64,000 bases of DNA, taken from the NCBI RefSeq assembly GCF_020618415.1, contig NZ_CP085344.1, positions 3,551,977 through 3,615,976 of the forward strand. Direction: 5' to 3'. This stretch comes from Cupriavidus sp. MP-37 (GTDB taxonomy: Bacteria; Pseudomonadota; Gammaproteobacteria; Burkholderiales; Burkholderiaceae). A program made the translations under genes and the position numbers. Position 1 is the first letter of the stretch. The number at the start of each line of letters is the position of its first letter. Positions 17,092 through 26,444 of the stretch are shown here, one piece after another. Below the pieces are notes generated by a model. The model had not been told where the DNA came from and did not search any database. It saw nothing but the letters and a program-made list of their open reading frames with translations.

Positions 17092-18606
17092 ATGGATACC
17101 CTGAACCAGCTGATGCACGGCTTTGCCGTCGCGATCACGCCGATCAACCTGATGTGGGCCCTGGTGGGCTGCTTCCTCGGCACCGCCATCGGCGTGCTGC
17201 CGGGCATCGGCCCCGCGCTGACGGTGGCGATGCTGCTGCCGCTGACCGCCAAGGTCGAGCCCACCGCGGCGCTGATCATGTTTGCCGGCATCTACTACGG
17301 CGCGATGTACGGCGGCTCGACCACCTCGATCCTGATGAACACGCCGGGCGAGTCTTCCACCATGGTCACCGCCATGGAAGGCAACCTGATGGCCAAGAAC
17401 GGCCGCGCCGGCCCGGCGCTGGCGACCGCGGCGATCGGCTCGTTCGTGGCCGGCACCATCGCCACCGTGATGCTGTCGCTGTTCGCGCCGGTGGCGGCCG
17501 ACGTGGCGCTGCAGTTCGGCCCGGGCGAGTACTTCATGATCATGCTGCTGGCCTTCACCACGGTCTCGGCGGTGCTGGGCTCGTCGCTGCTGCGTGGCAT
17601 GACCGCGCTGTTCCTGGGCCTGGGCATCGGCCTGATCGGCATGGACTCGCTGTCGGGCCAGACGCGTTATTCGATGAACGTGCAGGAGCTGTACGACGGC
17701 ATCGACATCGTGGTGGTCGCGGTGGGCCTGTTCGCGGTGGGCGAGGCGCTGTTCAACGCGTTCTTTCCGCAGCCGCCCAGCACCTACAACAAGCTCAGCT
17801 CGACCCACATGAACCGGTCGGACTGGAAGCGTTCGCTGCCGGCGTGGATCCGCGGCACCTTCATCGGCTTTCCGTTCGGGCTGATCCCCGCGGGCGGCGC
17901 CGAGATCCCGACCTTCCTGTCCTATGCTACCGAGAAAAAGCTGTCGGACCACAAGGAAGAGTTCGGCAAGGTCGGCGCGATCGAAGGCGTGGCTGGCCCC
18001 GAGGCCGCCAACAACTCGGCCGTGACGGCGACGCTGGCGCCGCTGCTGACGCTGGGCATCCCCACCTCCAACACCACCGCGATCCTGCTGGCGGCGTTCC
18101 AGAACTACAACCTGCAGCCGGGCCCGATGCTGTTCCAGACCTCGGGCGACCTGGTGTGGGGACTGCTGGCGTCGCTGTATATCGGCAACGTGATGCTGCT
18201 GGTGCTGAACCTGCCGGCGATCGGGCTATGGGTGCGCATGCTGCGCGTGCCGACGCCGCTGCTGTACGGCGGCATCCTGATCTTCGCGGGGCTGGGCGCG
18301 TACGGCATCCGCCAGTCGTGGTTCGACCTGCTGCTGCTGTTCGTGGTGGGGCTGCTCGGCATGGTGATGCGCCGCTTCGACTTCCCCACCGCGCCGGTGA
18401 TCGTCGGCATGATCCTCGGGCCGATGGCGGAGAAGCAGCTGCGCAATGCGCTGTCGATCGGCCAGGGCGACTGGAGCCTGTTCCTCAAGCAGCCGATTTC
18501 GGCCTCGATCCTGGCGCTGACCGTGGCGGTGGTGGTGATCCCGCGCCTGCTGCGCTGGCACGCCGGGCGCGGCACCGCGCATGCGCAGGCAGACAACGCC
18601 GCGTGA
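17092..18606 (+). CDS. tctA: Tripartite tricarboxylate transporter large permease TctA
   Basis: The 504-residue, roughly twelve-helix permease of the TTT system. Family signatures are [19 protein letters not shown] near the N terminus and [14 protein letters not shown], with the second [20 protein letters not shown] repeat half-way. Length equals that of Salmonella TctA. It starts 28 bases after tctB with AAGGAG upstream and is followed by a hairpin terminator, so it ends the operon. It uses the ion gradient rather than ATP. Control by the TctD/TctE-like pair about 4 kb downstream is likely from family knowledge. Confidence 0.9.
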   Translation: MDTLNQLMHGFAVAITPINLMWALVGCFLGTAIGVLPGIGPALTVAMLLPLTAKVEPTAALIMFAGIYYGAMYGGSTTSILMNTPGESSTMVTAMEGNLMAKNGRAGPALATAAIGSFVAGTIATVMLSLFAPVAADVALQFGPGEYFMIMLLAFTTVSAVLGSSLLRGMTALFLGLGIGLIGMDSLSGQTRYSMNVQELYDGIDIVVVAVGLFAVGEALFNAFFPQPPSTYNKLSSTHMNRSDWKRSLPAWIRGTFIGFPFGLIPAGGAEIPTFLSYATEKKLSDHKEEFGKVGAIEGVAGPEAANNSAVTATLAPLLTLGIPTSNTTAILLAAFQNYNLQPGPMLFQTSGDLVWGLLASLYIGNVMLLVLNLPAIGLWVRMLRVPTPLLYGGILIFAGLGAYGIRQSWFDLLLLFVVGLLGMVMRRFDFPTAPVIVGMILGPMAEKQLRNALSIGQGDWSLFLKQPISASILALTVAVVVIPRLLRWHAGRGTAHAQADNAA

Positions 18607-18635
18607 TTGGCGTTAGCATGCGATAGTCTCTCCGG

Positions 18636-18668
18636 AGGCCCGGCGCCATGGCGTCGGGCCTCTTTGCT
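18636..18668 (+). terminator. Rho-independent terminator of tctCBA
   Basis: A stem AGGCCCG (18636-18642) pairs with CGGGCCT (18655-18661) around a partly self-complementary loop, followed by the T-rich run TCTTTGCTT. It lies 30 bases after the tctA stop codon. Confidence 0.65.
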
Positions 18669-18720
18669 TCCCTTCGTCACAACAACAAGCGCCGACGCTC
18701 CCGTGCCAGGCCGCTGACCG

Positions 18721-19779
18721 ATGCCGCTTGCCGCCAACCGCTGGCTGTCCGCGCTGCCCACGCTGGCGCTCGGGCTGGCCGCCGCCCTGCTCTGCACCCT
18801 GCTGCAAACGCCGCTGCCGTGGATGATCGGCCCGCTGCTGGCCGTCGCCGCCGCGCGCATGTGGGGCGCCGACCTGCGCGCGCCGGCGCAGGCGCGCAAT
18901 GCCGGCCAATGGGTCATCGGCGCCTCGCTGGGGCTGTATTTCACGCCGGACGTGGTGGCGCGGCTGGTGGAGTACTTGCCGTACATCGTGGCCGGCTCGC
19001 TGTTCGCGCTGGCACTGGGCGCCGGCGGCGCGCTGCTGCTGCGGCGGACCACCGGCGTCGCTTTCAAGACCGCATTCTTCTCCACCGCCATCGGCGGCGC
19101 GTCGGAGATGGCCAACCTGGCCGAGCGCAACGGCGCGCGCATCGACCAGGTCGCGGCCGCGCATTCGCTGCGGGTGCTGATGGTGGTGGTGACGGTGCCG
19201 GCGATCTTCCAGTACGGCGGCATCCACGGGCTCGACCCGTATATCCCGGGTCCGCGCGTGGTCAGCGCGCCCGGGCTGCTGGCGCTGGTGGCGATTACGC
19301 TGGGCGTGGCGCTGCTGGTGAAGCGGCTGAACATGCCCAACCCGTTCGTGATCGGCACGCTGCTGGCGGCGGCGGTGCTGACCGCCTGCGGCATCGAGCT
19401 GTCGGCCATCCCAACCTGGATGAGCCGGGCCGGCCAGCTGCTGATCGGGGTGTCGCTGGGGGTGCGCTTCTCGCGCGAGTTCCTGCATACCGCGCCGCGC
19501 TTCCTGTCCGGGGTGGCGCTGTACACCGTGCTGGCGCTGGTAGTGTCGGCGCTGTTCGGCTGGGGGCTGTCGGCGCTGTCGGGCGCGCATCCGGCCACGG
19601 TGATCCTGGGCACCACCCCGGGCGGCATCGCCGAGATGTGCATCACCGCCAAGGTGCTCGAGGTCGGGGTGCCGCTGGTGACCGCCTTCCACGTGATCCG
19701 GATGGCGTTCGTGGTGCTGGCCACCGGGCCCCTGTATCATTGCCTCAAACATCGCGTCGCGCCGGAGGAGACGGAATAG
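18721..19779 (+). CDS. AbrB-family membrane protein (ammonia monooxygenase-like AbrB duplication)
   Basis: A 352-residue hydrophobic protein of the AbrB_dup family (PF05145), often misnamed ammonia monooxygenase. Two repeats are visible, each with a PWMIGPLLA or PNPFVIGTLL segment and a conserved acidic patch STAIGGASEMANLAERNG or TTPGGIAEMCITAKVLE. About ten membrane helices are predicted. The function of the family is unknown; it is frequently found close to TctA-type transporters, and here it directly follows tctCBA but beyond its terminator. It is not related to the soluble AbrB transition regulator. Confidence 0.75.
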   Translation: MPLAANRWLSALPTLALGLAAALLCTLLQTPLPWMIGPLLAVAAARMWGADLRAPAQARNAGQWVIGASLGLYFTPDVVARLVEYLPYIVAGSLFALALGAGGALLLRRTTGVAFKTAFFSTAIGGASEMANLAERNGARIDQVAAAHSLRVLMVVVTVPAIFQYGGIHGLDPYIPGPRVVSAPGLLALVAITLGVALLVKRLNMPNPFVIGTLLAAAVLTACGIELSAIPTWMSRAGQLLIGVSLGVRFSREFLHTAPRFLSGVALYTVLALVVSALFGWGLSALSGAHPATVILGTTPGGIAEMCITAKVLEVGVPLVTAFHVIRMAFVVLATGPLYHCLKHRVAPEETE

Positions 19780-19831
19780 CGGTCCGCCACAGGGGACCGC
19801 CATGGTGCGGCCACACAGAACCAGGAGCACC

Positions 19832-20245
19832 ATGCCCGAAGCCCTGACCCTTGCCGACATCGACGCCACGCTCGAGCGCGTGCTGGCGCCGTGGGTACGC
19901 CAGCTCGGCCTGCGCGCCGAAGCCGTCGATGCCCAGGGCGTGACCCTGCGCCTGCCGTTCAGCGAATCGTTCCGCCATGCGGGCGGCGTGGTCTGCGGCC
20001 AGGTGCTGATGTCCGCCGCCGATACCGCCATGATCGTCGCCGTGGCCAGCGCGCTGGGCGCGTTCCGGCCGATGACCACGGTGTCGCTGACCACCAACTT
20101 CATGCGCCCGGTGATCGACGGCGACGTGCTGGTGCGCGCCAACGTGCTGCGCCTCGGCAAGACCGTGGTGTTCGGCGAGATCGAGCTGACCGGCACCGAC
20201 GGCAAGCTGGCGGTGCAGGCCACCACCACCTACGCCCTGCTCTGA
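19832..20245 (+). CDS. PaaI-type hotdog thioesterase
   Basis: A 137-residue single-hotdog protein of the PaaI/YdiI acyl-CoA thioesterase class. The central helix motif HAGGVVCGQVLMSAADTAM contains the HxGG(V/I) turn and the catalytic acidic residue of this class, and MTTVSLTTNFMRPV forms the following strand. ATG 19832 is chosen over an in-frame ATG at 19802 because CCAGGAG lies five bases upstream and the homologous fold begins there. The acyl substrate is unknown. It lies 17 bases ahead of a patatin-like gene, which may point to lipid turnover. Confidence 0.78.
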   Translation: MPEALTLADIDATLERVLAPWVRQLGLRAEAVDAQGVTLRLPFSESFRHAGGVVCGQVLMSAADTAMIVAVASALGAFRPMTTVSLTTNFMRPVIDGDVLVRANVLRLGKTVVFGEIELTGTDGKLAVQATTTYALL

Positions 20246-20262
20246 CGCGCTCCGGCTCTCCC

Positions 20263-21159
20263 ATGCATTGCGCTGACGCCAATCCCTTCGACCAGGTCGT
20301 CTTTGCCGGCGGCGGCAACCGCTGCTGGTGGCAGGCGGGCTGGTGGGACACGGTGGCGCCGGAACTGCAGCTGCGCCCGCGCGTGATCGCCGCGATCTCC
20401 GCCGGCGCGGCCACCGCCTGCATGGTCTATGCGCACGACTCGCACCAGACCATGGACTACTACCGCGCGGTGCTGGCCAGCAACCGGCGCAACGCCTACT
20501 GGGGCAACCTGCTGCGCAACGAGCGCGTGTTCCCGCACTACGGCATCTACCGCACCGCGCTGCTGACCATCTTTGCCGACGGGCGCCTGGCGCACCTGCA
20601 GCAGGCGCCCGAGATCCGCATCGGCGTGGCGCACATCCCGCGCTGGAGCGGCCCGCGCCTGGCGGTGGCCGCCGGGCTGCTGGCCTACAACATCGACAAG
20701 CACGTGCTCAAGACGCTGCACCCGCGGCTGGGGCGCAAGCTGGGGTTCCGGCCCGAGTTCGTGCGCGCGCAGGACTGCGCCTCGCCCGAGCAGCTGGCCG
20801 ACCTGCTGCTGCAGTCGGCGTCGACGCCACCGTTTACGCCCGTGCTGCGCCGCGACGGCCGCCCGGTGCTGGACGGCGGGCTGGTCGACAACGTCCCGGT
20901 CGACGCGCTCGATGCCGCGCCCGGCAATGTGCTGGTGCTGGTCACGCGGCTGTACCCGCGCCCGCGCCGCTTCGTGCTGGAGCAAGGCGGCCAGCGCCGC
21001 CTGTACCTGCAGCCTTCGCAGCGCGTGCCGATCTCGAGCTGGGACTACACCCGGCCCGAGGCCATGACGCACGCCTATGAACTGGGCCGCCGCGACGGGG
21101 AAACTTTCCTGCGCGAATGGCCGTCGATCCTGAATACCGAACTGCGGCCCGCTGCCTAG
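20263..21159 (+). CDS. Patatin-like phospholipase family protein
   Basis: A 298-residue protein with a patatin fold. It has the oxyanion-hole loop FAGGGNRCWWQAGWW at the N terminus, the nucleophile elbow AISAG with Ser46, and the catalytic DGGLVDN motif with Asp204, giving the Ser-Asp dyad. The usual first glycine of GxSxG is alanine here. No signal peptide is present, so it is probably a cytosolic lipid acyl hydrolase. It follows the thioesterase gene closely and may share its transcript. The lipid substrate cannot be told. Confidence 0.78.
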   Translation: MHCADANPFDQVVFAGGGNRCWWQAGWWDTVAPELQLRPRVIAAISAGAATACMVYAHDSHQTMDYYRAVLASNRRNAYWGNLLRNERVFPHYGIYRTALLTIFADGRLAHLQQAPEIRIGVAHIPRWSGPRLAVAAGLLAYNIDKHVLKTLHPRLGRKLGFRPEFVRAQDCASPEQLADLLLQSASTPPFTPVLRRDGRPVLDGGLVDNVPVDALDAAPGNVLVLVTRLYPRPRRFVLEQGGQRRLYLQPSQRVPISSWDYTRPEAMTHAYELGRRDGETFLREWPSILNTELRPAA

Positions 21160-21226
21160 TTTCCGTGTTGCCGGCGCTGGCCTGATGATTGTCGATGCGG
21201 CCCGCGTGCCGCGACAGGAGGCATGG

Positions 21227-22714
21227 ATGACCAAACGCCAGACACCGCTTTCCATAGTGCAGGGAACCAGCGCGCCGCGGCGTGCCCGCGAGGTCAGCGC
21301 GGCGCCGCCGGTGCAGCAGGTGCCGCGCGCGCGCAGCGGCCGCAGCCGGCGCAACGACAAGGCGCGCACGGCCGACCTGGTGGTGATCGGCGGCGGCTCC
21401 GCGGGCGTGGCCTGCGCGCGGCGCGCGGCGGCGCACGGGGCGCGCGTGATCCTGGTCGAGCGCGACGCCATCGGCGGCACCTGCGTCAACCGCGGCTGCG
21501 TGCCCAAGAAGATGCTGTCCTACGGCGCGTCGTGGTCGGCGATCCTGTCGGGCTGCCTGTCGCACACCGGCGGGCACGAGGACTGGCGCGACGCCATCGT
21601 GCGCGTCAACGCCGAGGTCGCGCGGCTGAACGTGGGCTACACCCAGCGCCTGACCGATTCGGGCGTGGAAGTCCTGCACGGCGAGGCCCGGGTCACCGGC
21701 CCGGAGGAAGTCTGCGTCGGCGACGAGACCATCCATGCGCGCCGCATCCTGATCGCCACCGGGGCCCGGCCGCGCACGCTCGACGTGCCCGGCGGCGACC
21801 TGGCCGCGAGCTCCGACGACGTCTTCACCTGGCAGAGCCTGCCGGCGTCGGTTGCCGTCATCGGCGGCGGCTATATCGGCGTGGAACAGGCGTCGATCCT
21901 GTCGCGCTACGGCGTCAAGGTCGACCTGATCGTCGCCGGCGAACGGCTGCTGCCGCATTTCGACCATGACATCGCCGCCGCGCTGGCCGACACGCTCAAC
22001 GCGCGCGGCGTGCGCCTGCACCTGAACGCGCGCGTGCACCTGCTGAGCCAGGCCAACGGCGCGGTCGAGGTCTGCTACCAGCCCACCAACGACCCCAGCC
22101 GCGCCGGCCAGACCGAGTCGGTGCGCGCGCAGGCCGCGCTGGCGGCGATCGGGCGCGTTTCCAATGTGCAGGGCCTGGGGCTGGAAGCGCTGGGCGTGGC
22201 CTTCGGCGAGCGCGGCGGCATCCGCGTCGACCGCCAGTTCCGCAGCAGCGTGCGCAGCGTCTACGCGCTGGGCGATGCCATCGACGGCCTGCACCTGACC
22301 CCGGTGGCTACCGCGCAGGGCCGCTGGCTGGCCGACCGGCTGTTCGGGCGGCGCGGCGAACGCGCGGATTTCGACTTCGTGCCCACCGCGGTGTTCTGCG
22401 AGCCGGCCATCGGCGCGGTGGGACTGACCGAAGCCCAGGCCATCGAGGCCGCCGGCAAGCCCGAGCGCATCCGCACCGTGATCAAGCGCTTTGTCTCGCT
22501 GGAGCATCGCTTTGCCGGGACGCCGCATCAGTCGGTGTTCAAGCTGGTGCTGAACGCGCGCAGCGGGCGCGTGCTGGGGGCGCACCTGATGGATAACGCG
22601 GCGCCCGAGATCGTGCAGACGCTGGCGGTGGCGTTAAGGCTGGGAGTGCGGGAGTCGCATCTGCAGACGACGGTGCAGGTGCATCCGACGGTGGCGGAGG
22701 AGTTGTTCGGGTAG
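21227..22714 (+). CDS. Glutathione-reductase-like flavoprotein disulfide reductase
   Basis: A 495-residue FAD/NAD(P)H-dependent pyridine nucleotide-disulfide oxidoreductase. It has the FAD-binding VVIGGGSAGVACARRA, the redox-active disulfide in GGTCVNRGCVPKK (Cys86 and Cys91), a second nucleotide fold VIGGGYIGVEQASIL, ALGDAIDG near the flavin and the C-terminal active-site histidine in VQVHPTVAEE (His486), so it is catalytically complete. The CVNRGC spacing and VPKKMLSYGASW helix are closest to glutathione reductases, though lipoamide or mercuric reductase-like roles cannot be excluded. About 45 basic, Ser/Arg-rich residues precede the FAD domain, which is unusual. GGAGG upstream of ATG 21227 supports that start. 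Confidence 0.75.
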   Translation: MTKRQTPLSIVQGTSAPRRAREVSAAPPVQQVPRARSGRSRRNDKARTADLVVIGGGSAGVACARRAAAHGARVILVERDAIGGTCVNRGCVPKKMLSYGASWSAILSGCLSHTGGHEDWRDAIVRVNAEVARLNVGYTQRLTDSGVEVLHGEARVTGPEEVCVGDETIHARRILIATGARPRTLDVPGGDLAASSDDVFTWQSLPASVAVIGGGYIGVEQASILSRYGVKVDLIVAGERLLPHFDHDIAAALADTLNARGVRLHLNARVHLLSQANGAVEVCYQPTNDPSRAGQTESVRAQAALAAIGRVSNVQGLGLEALGVAFGERGGIRVDRQFRSSVRSVYALGDAIDGLHLTPVATAQGRWLADRLFGRRGERADFDFVPTAVFCEPAIGAVGLTEAQAIEAAGKPERIRTVIKRFVSLEHRFAGTPHQSVFKLVLNARSGRVLGAHLMDNAAPEIVQTLAVALRLGVRESHLQTTVQVHPTVAEELFG

Positions 22715-22739
22715 TTGATGGCGGAGAAGCCGGCTTGCT

Positions 22740-22870
22740 GCCGGTTTGCTCCCCTCTCCCGCCTGCGGGAGAGGGGCAGGGGGTGAGGGCCGGCGCTGGC
22801 ATACCAACAGGCATCACTTCGTCGACGCGCCCGCCCTCACCCCAACCCTCTCCCGCAAGCGGGAGAGGGA
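22740..22870 (+). repeat. Dispersed palindromic repeat, two inverted units
   Basis: Units at 22740-22800 and 22831-22870 in opposite orientation, separated by a variable spacer, fill the gap between the convergent reductase and histidine kinase genes. The left unit keeps the full family form from GCCGGTTTGCTCC to GGCGCTGGCATACC. Confidence 0.78.
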
Positions 22871-22892
22871 GACCACAATTGGTGGCAATGCG

Positions 22893-24350
22893 TTATTCGC
22901 CGACCGGCAGTTTCAGGACCGCCCGCACGCCGGTGCCCTGCGCACCCTCTCCCAACACCACCGTCCCCCCGAACCGCGCCGCCATCTCCCGCGAAATCGC
23001 CAGCCCCAGCCCCGAGCCCGGCTCCGCATTTCCCACCCGCCGGTAGAACCGCGCGAACACCTTCTCGCGTTCCTCGGCCGGAATGCCCGGACCATCGTCC
23101 TCGACCACCAGGCAGGCGTGATCGCCTGACCGCGTTGCCGACAGCGTGATGCGGCTGCCGCGCGGCGAATACTGGATCGCGTTGTGGACCAGGTTGGCCA
23201 GCGCCTCGCGCAGCAGCGCGGGGTCGGCGCGCACCGGCAGCGCCAGCCCCGGCACCGGCTCCCAGCCGAAGTCCTGCTGCTTGCCGCGCGCCAGCGGCAG
23301 GTAGTCCAGCGCCACCTGCTCGGCCACGGTGACGGCATCGATGATGTCGATGCCTTCGCCGGCTTCGCCAGGCTGCGCGGCGTCGGCGCGGTGCTGGCGT
23401 ACCCGCGCCAGCGCCAGCAGCTGGTTGGTCAGCCGCGCGGCCTGTTCCAGCTGCGTGACGATGCCGCCCACGGCTTCGCCGGCGGCGGCGCGGGCGGCTT
23501 CGGGGTCGGGCGCGTTGAGTTGGCGCTGGGCGTATTCGGCCTGGGTCTTGAGGATGGCCAGGGGGGTGCGCAGCTGGTGCGCGGCATCGGCGATGAACTG
23601 TGCCTGCGACTGCGCCATCGCGGCCGAGCGCGACACGTGCAGGTTGACCGCGTCGACCAGCGGCCGCACCTCGGCGGGCACGCGCTCGAACGCAAGCGGG
23701 GTCAGGTCTTCGGGCGAGCGCGCCTCGACGTCGTCGCGCACGCGCGCCAGCGGGCGCAGCACATAGGTGACGCCGCCCACCAGGATGGCGGCGCTCAGCA
23801 CGATCAGCAGCAGGTCGCGCGCCAGCGCGCTGCGCCACACCGAGCCGATCAGCGCGCTGCGCGGCTCGGCGGTCTCGGCCACCTGGATGATCACGCGCAT
23901 GCGCGCGTCGGGCCGGTACACCGGCCGCGCCATCGCGGCAATGCGCACCGCCTCGCCCAGGTATTCGGCGTCGTAGAAGCGCGGCTGGTTGTTGACCAGC
24001 GGGCCGCGCGGCAGCGGCAGGTCGCTGTAGCCGGTCACGGTCTCGACCTGGCCGGCGCGCTCGGTCGAGACCCGGTAGAACACATGGGTCTGCGCCGCGG
24101 TCTCGAAGATCTCCATGGCGGCGTCGGGCAGGGTCAGCTGGACGTTGTCGCCGGCCATGCCGATGGCGTTGTCGATGGCGCGGATCGAGCCGTAGAGCGA
24201 GCGGTCGTAGGCGGTGTTGGCGGCGTCGCGCAGGGTGCCGTAGGTAAGCCAGGTGTCGAGCGCCATCATCGCCGCCAGCGCCGGCAGCAGCAGCAACAGC
24301 AATTGCCGGCGCAGGCTGCCGCGGCGCCACAGCAGCACCGGGTGCCGCAT
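22893..24350 (-). CDS. tctE: Sensor histidine kinase, TctE/QseC-like
   Basis: A 485-residue membrane-bound histidine kinase. A first membrane helix (QLLLLLLPALAAMMALDTWL) is followed by a periplasmic sensor region of about 140 residues, a second helix, a HAMP-like linker, and the catalytic core: H-box DAAHQLRTPLAIL with phospho-acceptor His258, N-box LVHNAIQYSP, G1 VEDDGPGIP and G2 GSGLGLAIS. The sensor region resembles the two-component sensor N-terminal domain of TctE. The start ATG 24350 lies 1 base after the stop of the regulator gene, so the pair is one operon. A role in sensing external tricarboxylates is inferred from family and from tctCBA nearby. Confidence 0.85.
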   Translation of the reverse strand: MRHPVLLWRRGSLRRQLLLLLLPALAAMMALDTWLTYGTLRDAANTAYDRSLYGSIRAIDNAIGMAGDNVQLTLPDAAMEIFETAAQTHVFYRVSTERAGQVETVTGYSDLPLPRGPLVNNQPRFYDAEYLGEAVRIAAMARPVYRPDARMRVIIQVAETAEPRSALIGSVWRSALARDLLLIVLSAAILVGGVTYVLRPLARVRDDVEARSPEDLTPLAFERVPAEVRPLVDAVNLHVSRSAAMAQSQAQFIADAAHQLRTPLAILKTQAEYAQRQLNAPDPEAARAAAGEAVGGIVTQLEQAARLTNQLLALARVRQHRADAAQPGEAGEGIDIIDAVTVAEQVALDYLPLARGKQQDFGWEPVPGLALPVRADPALLREALANLVHNAIQYSPRGSRITLSATRSGDHACLVVEDDGPGIPAEEREKVFARFYRRVGNAEPGSGLGLAISREMAARFGGTVVLGEGAQGTGVRAVLKLPVGE

Positions 24351-24351
24351 C

Positions 24352-25026
24352 TCAGCCCCTCGCCTCCGGCTCCAGCAGGTAGCCGAAGCCGCGCAGCGTG
24401 ACGATGGTGACGCCATGCCCGGCCAGCTTCTTGCGCAGCCGGTAGACCAGTACCTCGATCGCATCGGGCGAGACATCGGCGTCGAGCGAGAACACCTTGT
24501 CGAGCAGCTGCGCCTTGGTCAGGGGCTGGCCGCTGCGCGCCAGCAGCGCGCCCAGCAGCGTCGATTCGCGCGGCGTCAGCGCCAGCGGCGCGCCGTCCAG
24601 CGTGAAGCTGCGGGTCTCGCCGTCGAACACCAGCGTGCCGCACTGCAGGCGCGGATGCGCGCGCCCGCGGCTGCGGCGGATCAGCGCCAGCAGCCGGGCT
24701 TCGAGCTCGGCGATGGCAAAGGGCTTGGGCAGGTAGTCGTCGGCGCCCAGGTTGAGGCCGCGCACGCGTTCGTCGAGGGTGTCCTGCGCGGTCAGGATCA
24801 GCACCGGGGTGCGGTCATCGCGCCCGCGCATGGACTTGAGCACGGCCAGCCCGTCCTTGCCGGGCAGCCGCAGGTCGAGCAGCACGGCGTCGTATTCCTC
24901 GGCCTGCAGGCGCGCCTCGGCCTGCAGGCCGTCGGCAACGTGCTCGATCACAAAGCCGCCCTGCTCCAGCGCGCGGGCGACCCAGCGCGCCAGTTCGACT
25001 TCATCCTCCACCAGCAGGATGCGCAT
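24352..25026 (-). CDS. tctD: OmpR-family response regulator, TctD-like
   Basis: A 224-residue two-domain regulator. The receiver domain shows the acidic pocket Glu7-Asp8, the phosphorylation site Asp51 in LLDLRLPG, and the PKPF lysine; the C-terminal winged helix contains LTPRESTLLGALLARSGQPLT and IEVLVYRLRKKL. Length and sequence style match TctD/QseB. ATG 25026 is preceded by AAGGAGA. It is the first gene of the pair with the histidine kinase and is divergent from a periplasmic binding protein gene. OmpR-type regulators bind direct repeats about 10-11 bases apart, as found in front of tctC. Confidence 0.85.
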   Translation of the reverse strand: MRILLVEDEVELARWVARALEQGGFVIEHVADGLQAEARLQAEEYDAVLLDLRLPGKDGLAVLKSMRGRDDRTPVLILTAQDTLDERVRGLNLGADDYLPKPFAIAELEARLLALIRRSRGRAHPRLQCGTLVFDGETRSFTLDGAPLALTPRESTLLGALLARSGQPLTKAQLLDKVFSLDADVSPDAIEVLVYRLRKKLAGHGVTIVTLRGFGYLLEPEARG

Positions 25027-25148
25027 GCCGGTCTCCTTCTGTGCCGGTTGGTTCTATGTTAGTTGCGGCGCGCACACGCGGGGAAAAGCGTGGAAAGCGC
25101 CCGCAAAACCGGGGGCAGCACCGATGGAGCGCGCCCGCCGCGGGCGCC

Positions 25149-25154
25149 TATAAT
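25149..25154 (+). promoter_or_regulatory. -10 element for the binding protein gene
   Basis: A perfect TATAAT stands 73 bases before the GTG start of the binding protein gene in an otherwise very GC-rich divergent spacer. No matching TTGACA is present 16-18 bases upstream, so the promoter may need an activator such as the divergently encoded regulator. Confidence 0.45.
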
Positions 25155-25226
25155 ACCCTCGCCCCGCCGCTCCCGGCGCGCTCGCCGCTCTCCGGCGGCA
25201 TCGGCAGTCCCTCCGTCCCGAGCACC

Positions 25227-26429
25227 GTGTCGCCGCGTTCGTCCCAGCCGTCCCGACCATCCCAGCCGCGCCAGTCCGCCTGCGCTTCGCCCGCCTCGGC
25301 ACAGCGCCGTCGCCTGCTGGGCGCCGCCCTGCTGGGCGGCGCCGCATGGCCCCTGCATGCCCAGTCCAGGCCGCCGGCACCGCCGCCGGGGTATCCGTCG
25401 GGGTACGACGCCACCATTGCCGGCGCGCTGCGCGAAGGCATGGTCACGGTGTACGCGTCGACCGACCTGGAAGTCGCGCGGCCGCTGATTGCCGCGTTCG
25501 AGGCGCGCTACCCCGGCATCCGCGTGCACTACCAGGATCTCAATACGGTCGAGCTCAACCAGCGCTTCCTGGCCGAGAGCGCCGCGCTGTCGGGCCGGCC
25601 GCCGCCGCCCAACGCGGTCTTTGCCGATGTGCTGTGGAGCACCGCGATGGACCTGCAGATCAAGCTGGTCAACGACGGCCATGCGCAGCGCTACGCCTCG
25701 CCCGAGCGTGCCGGCCTGCCGGGCTGGGCGGTGTGGCGCGACGAGGCCTGGGGCACCACCTTCGAGCCCGCGGTGATCGTCTACAACCGCCACCACCTGG
25801 CCGGCATGCGCCCGCCGCGCAGCCGCAGCGGGCTGGCGCGGCTGCTGCAGGAGCACGCGCCGCGCTGGCACGGCAAGGTGGTGACGTATGACGTGGAGCG
25901 CTCGGGGGTGGGCTACCTGCTGGCGCAGCAGGACGCGCGCATGGGCGCCGAGTTCTGGTACCTGGCGCAGGCGCTGGGCCGGGCCGGGGTGCAGCTGTCG
26001 GCGTCGACCGCGGAGATGATCGAGCGCATTGCCAGCGGCGAGCTGGTGATGGGCTACAACCTGCTCGGGTCCTATGCCTTGTCGCTGATGCAGCGCGGCG
26101 CGGCGATCGATGTGATTGCCCCGAGCGACTACACGCTGGTGATGTCGCGCGTCGCCTTTATCGCGCGGCGCGCGCCGCGGCCGAATGCGGCGCGGCTGTG
26201 GCTGGACTACCTGCTGTCGCGCGAGGGCCAGGCGCTGCTGGCCAAGTCGACTTCGCAGCTCTATACCATCCGCACCGATACCGACAGCGTGCACACCGCC
26301 GCGGCGCTGTCGGAGCGGCTCGGCTACGCGCTCAAGCCGATCAGCGTCGGCCCGGGGCTACTGGCGGCGCAGGACGCGATGCGCAAGCGCGCGTTCCTGG
26401 CGCGCTGGCGCGAAGCCATGCGCGGCTAG
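25227..26429 (+). CDS. Periplasmic extracellular solute-binding protein, family 1 type
   Basis: A protein of about 400 residues with a Tat-like or Sec signal (SAQRRRLLGAALLGGAAWPLHAQ) and a mature region starting around a Pro-rich stretch. Segments such as EGMVTVYASTDLEVARPLIAAFEARYPGI and YNRHHLAGMRPPRS are typical of iron/polyamine-type ABC binding proteins. No ABC permease or ATPase is adjacent. It is divergent from the TctD/TctE-like pair, an arrangement that suggests the protein acts as a periplasmic sensor partner of the kinase rather than as a transporter subunit; that is inference. GTG 25227 is chosen because the signal peptide lies shortly after; the frame is open to 25041 but the extra residues look untranslated. 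Confidence 0.7.
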   Translation: MSPRSSQPSRPSQPRQSACASPASAQRRRLLGAALLGGAAWPLHAQSRPPAPPPGYPSGYDATIAGALREGMVTVYASTDLEVARPLIAAFEARYPGIRVHYQDLNTVELNQRFLAESAALSGRPPPPNAVFADVLWSTAMDLQIKLVNDGHAQRYASPERAGLPGWAVWRDEAWGTTFEPAVIVYNRHHLAGMRPPRSRSGLARLLQEHAPRWHGKVVTYDVERSGVGYLLAQQDARMGAEFWYLAQALGRAGVQLSASTAEMIERIASGELVMGYNLLGSYALSLMQRGAAIDVIAPSDYTLVMSRVAFIARRAPRPNAARLWLDYLLSREGQALLAKSTSQLYTIRTDTDSVHTAAALSERLGYALKPISVGPGLLAAQDAMRKRAFLARWREAMRG

Positions 26430-26444
26430 CGTTGCCGCCCGGGC

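Noticed and set aside
18721..19779. Naming this gene ammonia monooxygenase
   Set aside because: That label is a long-standing annotation error for AbrB-duplication membrane proteins; no copper-enzyme features are present.
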